The notes beneath the pieces are model-generated. The model was given only the letters and a program-made list of their open reading frames with translations, had not been told where the DNA came from and did no database searches. A stretch of 19,588 nt of DNA from Dinochytrium kinnereticum (lineage: Eukaryota > Chytridiomycota > Chytridiomycetes > Chytridiales > Chytridiaceae): the NCBI GenBank assembly GCA_027604005.1, contig JADGJT010000372.1:2265-21852 (forward strand), written 5' to 3'. Within the stretch, counting starts at the first letter, position 1; each line of letters opens with the position of its first letter. This document shows positions 1 through 13,517 of the stretch, in pieces. A program made the position numbers and the translations under genes.

Positions 1-135
1 GGAGCCATGAAAGGCGCTCGTAGAGCAGCTGCGAAACGAGGCCCCGGAGCCATGAAAGGCGCTCGTAGAGCAGCTGCCAAACGAGGCCCCGGAGCTAAAA
101 AGGGTGCTCGTGGTGCAGCTGCCAAACGAGGATTT
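1..135 (+). repeat. 45-bp in-frame tandem repeat, three copies
   Basis: Copies lie at 1-45, 46-90 and 91-135. Copies 1 and 2 differ at a single base (position 33 against 78, GCG against GCC, both Ala); copy 3 is more diverged but in register. The array probably continues beyond the left edge. Confidence 0.9.
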
Positions 136-483
136 GGGGCGAAGAAAGGCCGTGGAGCGGGAAAGACATCAGCGGCTCGAAGACCAGGTGCCGCCAAAGG
201 AAAAGCCAAAAAATCGGCGCGTCGTCCTGCAGGAAAGAAAGCGGGCGTTCGTGTCGCGAAAAAAGGTCAGTCCCGTCGCCCTACAGGAGCAGGAAAGAGA
301 GCACGGACTGGCAAGCCGGGGGCCGTGAAGAAGGCCCAACCAAAGCGGGCTCAACCGAAGAAGGCTCAACCGAAGCGATCGCAGCCTAAGAAGGCCCAAT
401 CACAGAGAGCTCCTCCCAAGAAGCCCCAACAGCAGAAGCCTGCAAGGTCAAATGGGAAAAAGGGAGGAGGCCGTAAAAAATGA
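1..483 (+). CDS. Lys/Ala/Arg-rich basic protein, histone-H1-tail-like (5' partial)
   Basis: The reading frame is open from the first base to the TGA at 481-483, giving 160 visible residues, so the true start is probably outside the window; the ATG at 7 lies inside a repeat unit and need not be the start. Composition is almost entirely Lys, Arg, Ala, Gly, Pro and Gln. It opens with three 15-residue units of the form GAMKGARRAAAKRGP, continues with an AK/GK-rich stretch, and ends in five-residue repeats alternating KKAQP and KRAQP before a KKGGGRKK tail. Such composition is typical of the disordered C-terminal tails of linker histones and other chromatin- or nucleic-acid-binding basic proteins. 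No globular winged-helix domain is visible, so a histone H1 identity is only a possibility; a nucleolar or ribosome-associated basic protein would look similar. AATAAA at 515-520 could be its polyadenylation signal. Confidence 0.7.
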   Translation, partial: GAMKGARRAAAKRGPGAMKGARRAAAKRGPGAKKGARGAAAKRGFGAKKGRGAGKTSAARRPGAAKGKAKKSARRPAGKKAGVRVAKKGQSRRPTGAGKRARTGKPGAVKKAQPKRAQPKKAQPKRSQPKKAQSQRAPPKKPQQQKPARSNGKKGGGRKK

Positions 484-1232
484 ATGAAAAAATCACGGAT
501 AATGGTTGAAAACAAATAAATTACCGCTCTATTTCTTGGATTCATTTGGGCTGAAGACGGAATGACAGAGATAACATGCTGCATTCTTGACCCTTTGAGT
601 ACTTGAAGTCAAGACTGAGCTTCAGAGTCTGCCGCCCATGCCTCGGAAGCAGGGATGAATTTTCATGGGGCATAACTTTCGTAACTTCGATCCATACCCA
701 ACGACCTTCCTGTCGTATTCCGATATCACGGCCGTGAGCCTGCGTATTAGTAGCAAGTCAACATCAATGTATTTTATTTGGTACAAACCCTAGAAGATCG
801 TAAAGCGCAGTAATAACAATGCAGTCGAAGTCATTCGCAAACCTCAGTGTCCTGCAGTGCAAATCAAATGGACCTCTTAGGGAATCAAACCCTCAGAGAC
901 CTAAACCAAGAGCTAACAGGGGTGGGAGGGGCATGTGAACGGCTGTGGAGAAGGGAGATGGGGGTGAAGGCCAACCAAGGATCTCAAAAGTGTGAATGGA
1001 GATGCCATGGTGTATAGTATATACCATCCTTCCAGAACGCCAGGAACAGGGTATACGTGCGCAGCATGCAGCCCCCTTCCAAAAGCTTCCCTAATCCTGC
1101 CTCCACCCAAATCTGCATTTTTCTCCGACCGCAAACTCATCAACTGCAAACTCCAGACCTCACCACCCGTCAACTCGTCGCCGCTGATCCCCTCCATCCA
1201 ACAACCTCCAAGGCGGCTGCACAGCAAGAGAT
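484..1232. other. Intergenic region with pyrimidine-rich probable 5' leader
   Basis: About 750 bases without a convincing gene. The ORFs here lack homology cues or splice context. From about 1075 to the ATG at 1233 the plus strand is rich in C, T and A and poor in G, which fits a promoter or 5' leader for the small membrane-protein gene. No TATA box stands out. Confidence 0.5.
515..520 (+). promoter_or_regulatory. AATAAA, possible polyadenylation signal
   Basis: AATAAA lies 32 bases after the stop codon of the basic-protein gene, a usual position for a 3'-end signal. There is no direct evidence of cleavage. Confidence 0.4.
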
Positions 1233-2122
1233 ATGGGCTTCTTCAACGCTCCCAAATTCCCCACAGTGGGTGAACTGACAAAGGCCAAGCCTGCGCCTGC
1301 GAACAGCAACATTCCGGCACCGAAGACATGGTTCAACCTTGACCTCAGGACGGTGTTGCTGGTTCTATTGGCTATCAGCGCGGCGCTCACAGCTACTCAG
1401 GTGAGTTTTGTTTGCTTTGCTTGTTCTCTGGGTGTTTTAGTTCCCCAGTCGCTTTGGGAGTTTTGAGGCGGAGGCGGTGGCGCTTGGCAAATGCATTTAT
1501 GCTCTTAAGTGACATGCATTGAGATGGGACGCTAACAACTATCGTCATGCCTCTATGAATGTATGGATGGTGGCTTGCTTTGGTGATTCTTCAGCTCATT
1601 CTCTTGGTATGTCTCTTGTTTCTTTATTCTTGTTGTCAAAACGCTGACTTCCCGGGCATCTCCTTTCTTATGAATAGATCCCATTCCTCCTGAACCCTTT
1701 CTACATGATCCTGTTTATCTTTGGATTGATCGGCCTCTTGGTCACTCTCTTCGGATGCGTGGCGATCTATCGACTTATCCCTGGTAAAATATCATTTCTT
1801 TTCCTGTTCGCATTTCTCCAGGCATCGTTTTTAAATTAAATATGATGAATAGAATGGATGGTTGCGTACGGATATATGGTCCTTATCTACCTCTTCCTTG
1901 ATGCAATCTGGGTGATTGGATATGCCATCAGAGGAGGACTGGCCGGTTCGCTGATCTTCTACGCCTTCAGGGTAAGTGTTAAACGCTTCATGGCTTTGGC
2001 AGGAGGTGAATCTAACTCTTTATGGATTCATGACTGGGCAGGTTGTATTTACTATCTTCCTGCTGCAGTGCCTGATGGCGTTGAGGGCATACGCGAACGC
2101 ATGCGCAGGTCTTGGGGTGTGA
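1233..2122 (+). CDS. Small four-helix (tetraspan) membrane protein
   Basis: Model: exons 1233-1400, 1595-1606, 1678-1783, 1853-1971 and 2042-2122, encoding 161 aa; all introns are GT-AG (GTGAGT, GTATGT, GTAAAA, GTAAGT donors). The N-terminus (residues 1-37) is soluble with a Pro/Ala/Lys stretch; four hydrophobic segments follow at about 39-60, 66-91, 99-121 and 126-150, and a short tail ends in ACAGLGV. The start MGFFNAPKF is the first ATG of the open frame. Exon 2 is only 12 nt (Leu-Ile-Leu-Leu) and phase 0 on both sides, so skipping it would keep the frame and shorten helix 1. The layout resembles small fungal tetraspan/MARVEL-like proteins, but I recognise no family signature and assign no function. 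Exons 3-5 are well supported by continuous hydrophobicity across the joins; the micro-exon is less certain. Confidence 0.75.
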
Positions 2123-2226
2123 TTGATGCGTTTTGCCTGTCTGTCCCAAGCAAAGATATCATCTGTGAGCGTGTTCATCTCAATAATTCATGTGTTTCAT
2201 TAAAGATAAATATTGCTGTGAATATT

Positions 2227-2240
2227 GTTGTTTCGAAAAC
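2227..2240 (+). promoter_or_regulatory. Candidate X-box (RFX-type) upstream of ODAD2
   Basis: GTTGTTTCGAAAAC is an imperfect inverted repeat about 120 bases before the ODAD2 ATG. It fits the RYYNYY-NN-RRNRRY half-site pattern of ciliary X-boxes, apart from a C in the normally A/T spacer. RFX factors regulate ciliary genes in animals; their use here is inference, and one match to a degenerate motif is weak evidence. Confidence 0.3.
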
Positions 2241-2360
2241 AGTATATTCATCGGTGAATGTTTGGGACATTCTGTGCGACACTGAATTGTCAAAGCTCTA
2301 GCTGAGATTGTCAACATCACCTCGACCACCCCTCCACTCTGACTGACCAAACACCTCTCG

Positions 2361-7672
<5,312 letters not shown>

Positions 7673-8119
7673 AACTTGTCGCCTGGTAACACGATCATCG
7701 TTATGTAACATCTTTTTTGATCTTTTGTTGGTTGTTACTTCGCTCGTTCTTTCAAAGATGAAGAGGTTTTGCTGTTTTTTTCGTTCTTGCGATCGACGAG
7801 AAAAAAAAAGCTTTGAAGAGAAACGCAAGATCGTATTATGCTGTTAAAAAGTTTTCTCCTGGGTAGATATCATATAATAAACAGAGTCAGTTAAGAATCA
7901 AGTTGACTCGCTCATAGGCGAAGTTCTCTGAAGTTGCACAAGAGGCTATTGATACCCCGACATTTTCCCGATTTGATCTCAAGATGTACTTTGATTTTCA
8001 TTGTAATTATGATTAAAGCAAAGGAATAAACGCACTTGGATTAATATACTATATAAAAGGTTTTTAACAAATACATAATTCAATAATGAAATAGATCCCA
8101 TCCTTTTATCCTAAACATT
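7673..8119. other. Convergent 3'-3' intergenic gap
   Basis: About 450 AT-rich bases between the ODAD2 stop and the stop of the leftmost membrane-array gene. I see no gene; the ORF at 7650-7847 overlaps the ODAD2 terminus and has no supporting features. It probably holds both 3' UTRs. Confidence 0.6.
7876..7881 (+). promoter_or_regulatory. AATAAA, possible ODAD2 polyadenylation signal
   Basis: First canonical AATAAA found after the ODAD2 stop, 204 bases downstream; a second lies at about 8025. Both are in the gap shared with the convergent membrane-protein gene. Confidence 0.35.
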
Positions 8120-10386
8120 TCATTGAAACCCAAGTTCAATATTGAGAATAGTAAAATAAGGATCTTGGCATACATGCTACGGAATTCGTGTTGTTTTTAT
8201 AGCAAAGTCGTTAGTTAATGAAAAGCCATTGGGCAAAAGAAGATAGATAAGCCGTCCTAAAATGAAGAAAGTGAAGAAGGAAAAGAAAAGAAGAAGCTTA
8301 CCAATGTGGTCAAAATTAAAAGCCCCATAACCTTCTTATTATCCCTCTCAAGTAGCTGCCCAAGATTCGGGTGAGCCTCGCAAGCATAACTCCCGATATG
8401 TCTTATAACAATCCATTGAATAACCTCTGTGAAAAGAGATATGAGGTTGAACCAAAGCATGGTGGATAGTGTGGCCTTATCCGTTAGCACAAAATAGTGA
8501 ACATTCCATGAAAATTTAATCAGAAGTAGGTTGACTATATAATTTCCTATGGAGACGACTCCGACTAGCATGTGTATTTCAACGCGCCAGAGCTACTAGA
8601 TCATGAGCGGGGGTTGTCATGTTTTGGCTTGTATACGACTTACCAGATCACGTCTATATCTTCGCAGCGATGTATGCCTCGTCAATTTGAATCGCGAAAG
8701 GGTATTGAAGGACAAACTAAGCATTGGGATAATGAACCTGAATTCTTTAGTTAGAAATTCTGAAACAGTTGTTCAAGGAAAAACCTCAGCAAATCATCAG
8801 TTAAATATCGCAGAAGGACCATCGCAATCATATTTCCCAGATCTTTAACCTGAGTAAACCTGCACCAAGTCAATAATGCGGGGGGAAAGCAAGCATTACA
8901 AAACTCGAAAATACGAAAAGTAAAACATCTCAGATGTCAATAAAGTCCAAAACGCCGACTTTAAAAACCCTGCCGAAAACATGCTTGTGGATATTATAAC
9001 TCCAATCTCTTGTAACAGGCTAATCATCAGCGAGAAAGCGCATGATATCGCCACATTAACAATGGCACTGTTCGTGTCTACGTTAACTTTATCGAATGCA
9101 TATTTGAAGCACTATTGAAAAAAATAAATATTAAGCATTAGTGGAAAATGGATCGAATCCAAATACACATCATGTGGACGGCCAAACCGCACCTGACAAG
9201 CTCCGTAAATAACCAAAAACCAACATAGGAGCATCCAGCATCCAATTAAATCCTTGTAAGTAAACTGCTGATCTGTTGAAAGAGCTTATGCTTATGTTAG
9301 AGCTGCTCCTACATTGCGTCGAGAGTTACCGCATCCTGGCGCTAGCGATCTTATCAGTTTACGCTGGCTCCACCAAGCATAGAAAGAAAACATGGTCAAT
9401 GTAAGCGCTACAATAATCATACTAGAAAAGCTCAAAACAACCTAAACAATAGGTACGTATAAGTTCCCCAAACATTATAATAGACTAACTAAATAACTTG
9501 ACTCAATAGCGCTTTTCCTCGAACTCGGCACAACGACCCAAGACTTTAATCCAAACGCAACCCCGAAGTCCAGAAGATACGCGGGAATGTTAAAAGCCAT
9601 GTAAAGGGGGGCCGAAATCTCCACATTTAAACCAACAAGGTAAAGATAGAAACATGTGGAAAGGCCTATCGCTGAGTAAGGAAGTCGGTGGAAACAGAAC
9701 CACATCCAAAACGATATTTTCCTTGACGCCAAAGGATCTGGTTGACTTTGAAACTGTGTCTCAGAAACAGGCCCTAGCAGCCAAAAACCCGAAACAATTG
9801 CAGCCAGCGCGATCGTGACATGAAAGAAGATCTCGCGGCGCCTGCGTTTGCGACTCTCATAAAAACCGCCTTGCTGCCCTTTCTTTGACCGCCAGAAAAT
9901 CGCCAAGAATGCCTCCCTAATGCTATTATAAATCCGAAAAAGAAGCCTCTCGTCCCCAAGAGCATCTTGGATAGTATCAAAAGGCCTCCAGAAAAAAAAG
10001 CGTGCCGTCGTCGGTGACTTTGATACGGAATCGTCCTGATTTTCAGCCTCAAGGGGTCGAATCCGGACTTTAAGCAGACGAGAGGCTATCGGCGCCTTTC
10101 TAGTTCCGACTCTCGTTTCAATATCCTGAGAGCCCGTCCACCCATTGGCATTCGGTTGCTCCTCGCCAATATGTTCTTGCATTGAACCTGAACGATCATA
10201 GGCAATGTCATGGGTAACGCCACCCAGCATTCGAAAGGTCCCATCACGTTCGATTCCGATCGTGCCAAGAGTTCCACTGCTGATGCTGCCGTATATTGGT
10301 ACTTTGTCCGCATCCGTTTTGGGCTGTAACGTTTCCTGCACAGCGCCTGGCAGGATGAAGCTGTTTGATTTTATGTTGTTCTCCAT
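8120..10386 (-). CDS. Multi-pass membrane protein, tandem family member 1
   Basis: Model, in transcript order: 9490-10386, 9330-9441, 9193-9272, 8900-9111, 8785-8859, 8644-8737, 8302-8592, 8120-8176; 605 aa. Start is the ATG at 10386. Residues 1-185 are soluble, with two motifs shared by the paralogues: WTGSQD (83-88) and FFWRPFDT (131-138). A basic stretch RKRRRRE (179-185) precedes the first helix. About 9-11 hydrophobic segments follow, beginning near 186-206, 227-252 and 260-280 and then in every later exon. The last large loop carries CEAHPNLGQLLERDN, and the C-terminus is HVCQDPYFTILNIELGFQ on its own 57-nt exon. Exon sizes 80, 212, 75, 291 and 57 equal those of the two neighbours, which validates the splicing. 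No known transporter, channel or receptor family is recognised, so function is unknown. The topology could suit a receptor, channel or lipid-handling protein, but nothing in the sequence decides. Confidence 0.85.
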
Positions 10387-10750
10387 CCTTCACATTTCAT
10401 GGCGAGAACTGTAACTGGGCAAGGCAACTGTATCCTAAGAAATGCTAGTGGAAATAGTGGAGGGATTTGCAAAGGCTGGGGGGAAATCCCTGAGGCTGAT
10501 CTTATAGATCCCATGTCCACAGTGGCTACCCGACTCGACTCGGGAAATATATGTGATCATTGTGATTGGCATATTTCCTACGCGATTCGTTTTAAAATCA
10601 TAGTGTCTATCTTCTCTAGTTTTTGGGTATCAAACCAATTTTAGAAAAAAAAAAAAGGATCAAGCTGATTTCTATTTAATAGCTAAGCTTTAAGAAGAAA
10701 AAAAACAATCTAATTAACTGTTCAACTGTAAACAACGATATAAAGACTAT
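10387..10750. other. Intergenic spacer between array genes 1 and 2
   Basis: 364 bases containing the promoter of array gene 1 and the 3' end of array gene 2. I see no gene and no motif clearly shared with the other two upstream regions. On the minus strand AATAAA at 10755-10750 overlaps the stop codon of gene 2. Confidence 0.6.
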
Positions 10751-12930
10751 TTATTCGAACCCCAAGGCCTTGTTCAAAAGGGCGAAGTATGGGTCTTGCG
10801 AAACGTGCTAATTTGGGAGAGCGTTTGATCCAATTCAACGGATAAATACCGAGTCATTCTCATGGGTCAAAGAGAAAAAAACGGGAGACCTACAATTGTG
10901 GTCATGATTAAGAGAAGAAGGGCAACAGCATTCTCTCTCTCGAGTAGTTGACCCAGATTCGGTCGAGCCTCACATGCATAAGAGCAAAAGTAACGCATAG
11001 CGATCCAACGAACGATTTCTACGAGGACCATAATCAGATGAAACCAGAGCAAAGTCGTTATTCCGGCCTTGCTATTTAAGGTAAAGAATTTTGAGTTCCA
11101 GGAATACTCCACGATCAGAAGATTGGCCGCATAGTTTCCAATAGATGCGATTCCGACCAAAAGATGTATCTCAACTTTCCAAAGCTGTAATTTGTTAAGT
11201 ATGTAGAGCTTCCGAAAGGCTAAGAATTCCTACCAGTTCACGACGATAAGCCCGCAAAGTATTTTTTGTCAATCGAAAGTAAACCAAAAAGTAATAGCAG
11301 AGAGTGGACATCGCGAGAACAAACCTAAAACCATTTAAAAGAGAAAGTAATGCATGGCTTGAAACCTAATCAAGTCGTCTACGATGTATCGCGCCAGCGC
11401 AACCACCAGCATATCGCTCATATCGCTAATATGTGTAAACCTACACACAGTCAGTGAAACTTCTTATTATGTAGTAATACTGACAGTACTCGGAAGTACG
11501 AAAAATAAAACATTTCCGATGTTAGAACAGCCCACAACGATGTGTTAATAAAACCATTCCGGAACATTTTTTTGCAAATTATGATTCCAAGGCCTTGAAA
11601 CAACGTCACACCGAACGAAAAGAACACGGACATAATGGTATTCAGCAGCCTACTGCCATTCAGCACGTTGGCTTCGTCGAAAAAGTATTTGAAGCACTGA
11701 CCAAAGTGTTAGCTCTTTTTTTTCCCGAAAAGCACGTTTACCTGGCACCCCCCATATAGAAAAAGAAGCCAAGCAAGAAGCATCCAGCATCCGACCACTT
11801 CCTTGAAAGTAAAGGTATATTCTCCCTGGTTGTCCCCAGCAACTGGTTTTGAATTGTACGTAAGTCATACCGAATCGAACAAAACAAACCATCCATCGGG
11901 ACAACAGTCTTCTGGAATCTCCTCTGTCGAATAAGGGCATATGCTGTAAAGGCGACGGACCCCACGAATGCGGACATCATACCTGTTATACTCAAAATAA
12001 CCTGTTATACCTTTATTAGTGAAAAGGGAGAGGGAGAGAGAAAAAAAACCGATTAGATACCTGATAGTAAACCAACAGTATCGTTTTCTTTTCAGTTCCA
12101 TCCAAGACCATCCAGCTTCTCAGAAAGTAGCATGCCACCAAGTCAATTGCACATGCTCCCGTGAGACACGCCAAAAAGATACCAGACGGAACATTGATCC
12201 GAAGACCCACGAGGAAGATCAAGAGGCAACTTGCCATTCCAATGACCGTGTAAATAAATCGATGGATAAAAAGCCACAGGTTAAACGACAATTTGACCTG
12301 CAATGTGTCTGGAATCCCTGCACGAGACGGAGATAGGTTATGTGGCGAGAGGGGGAGCAATAACCAGGCCCCAGAAACGATCGCGCATGCTGCGATGAGA
12401 ACATGAAATATGATCTCTCGCTTTCTCCTCCTACAATTCTCAGCGCTGAGGGCCTTGTCATTTGAGGTAGACCCTCCAAAAACTCGCTTGAGTCCTATTT
12501 TCGTCGCATGGTAGATGCGAAACATAACACTCTCCTCCTTAAAAATGGGATTATCTTGCACGGTATCAATGGGCCGCCAAAAGTAGAATTGCCGTTCTAG
12601 AGGTGGAGCTTGGAGTTCCTCAACTCCTTCTTTTCGAAGCCTGACCTGCAGAATATTGTCGAGCCTCCCAACAGCATTTTCTGACAAAGTCTGAAAGTCT
12701 TGAGAGCCCTTCCAGTCATTATCAGGCTCAGCCTTATAAGCATTGATGTGGCAAATCACACTATTTCCAAAAGAGTTTGGTGATAGCGTGTCGCCAGCTT
12801 GACTATGCCTGGAAGCCAGTGATAGATATGTTGGAAGCCCACCGTCCTTCACCTTCCCTGCCAATATCTCCTCGAATGCTTCATCTAAATCTATAATCAA
12901 AGCAGAAGACTGCGGTTGTGTTCCGTCCAT
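10751..12930 (-). CDS. Multi-pass membrane protein, tandem family member 2
   Basis: Model, in transcript order: 12061-12930, 11890-12001, 11742-11821, 11485-11696, 11366-11440, 11234-11324, 10894-11184, 10751-10807; 595 aa. Start is the ATG at 12930. It has the same order of features as its neighbours: WKGSQD (73-78), FYFWRPIDT (115-123), basic RRRKRE (167-172) directly before the first helix, helices near 173-194, 214-242 and 249-270, then further membrane segments. These are followed by the loop CEARPNLGQLLEREN and the C-terminus HVSQDPYFALLNKALGFE. The intron 2 acceptor (11822) was chosen over nearer AGs because it keeps exon 3 at 80 nt and aligns EYTFTFKEVVGCW with DQQFTYKDLIGCW and DTPFNVKEFIGCW. 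The intron 4 donor is GTCAGT, supported by exon length 212 and the conserved FRVLFTHI join. The gene appears intact. Function is unknown; the family is described under array gene 1. Confidence 0.85.
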
Positions 12931-13517
12931 AGTTTAGTCTATTCCAACCTGTAGCAGACCTCTATCTCAAACCGACGGTCAGATTTGGGATATCGAGGCT
13001 ACATGCTGGATTTCCACTGGATTACCACTTTCGGTAGTGCACGGTGAAGGATTTACCTTGGTTCCATTAATCCATATGAATTTGCTCGCAAATGAGCAGC
13101 ATATAAGTGTGATTAATGGCGAAACTGATATGAGGTGATGCGGCTCTCATCAGCTCTGGACCCAAGTTTAGGGTCAGGAACCGAATCCTTTGGTTCAATA
13201 TTACCCCTCGTCTGTCATCAGCCATACTTAGAGAGAACCAGGTCGCGTAAGGAGAGGAAAAAACAAGGAAAAAACGCCATCCAGTAACTAGGATAACATT
13301 TGCTGTATCCTATCTCGTTTTGGTTCCTAATTCAGGTGTAGGAAACTTTATATCTTCACCGCAGAATCCGATATGCATGTGGAAGAAGCATGACCACGGT
13401 ACTATTTGAAGTCAATGGCAGTTATAGAGGATTCTCAAAAAAACAACATCAGAATGGAGTCAAATAGGCACAGCCTTTCAATTAAAAAAAAAAGTTTGAA
13501 AATGGCAGCTGTTGGCA
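12931..13517. other. Intergenic spacer between array genes 2 and 3
   Basis: 587 bases with no convincing gene. It should hold the promoter of array gene 2 and the 3' UTR of array gene 3. A short inverted repeat (GAACC and GGTTC separated by nine bases) lies near 13178-13197; I attach no function to it. Confidence 0.55.

Noticed and set aside
880..945. tRNA-like T-arm (GGG-TTTGATT-CCC on the minus strand)
   Set aside because: No anticodon arm fits between it and any D-arm-like sequence, and there is no acceptor stem; the loop also lacks the usual TTC.
8644..8737. Apparent one-base frameshift in exon 6 of array gene 1
   Set aside because: On re-reading the bases, the run after CAATACCC is three T, not four; the exon is 94 nt and joins in frame with both neighbours, so the gene is intact.
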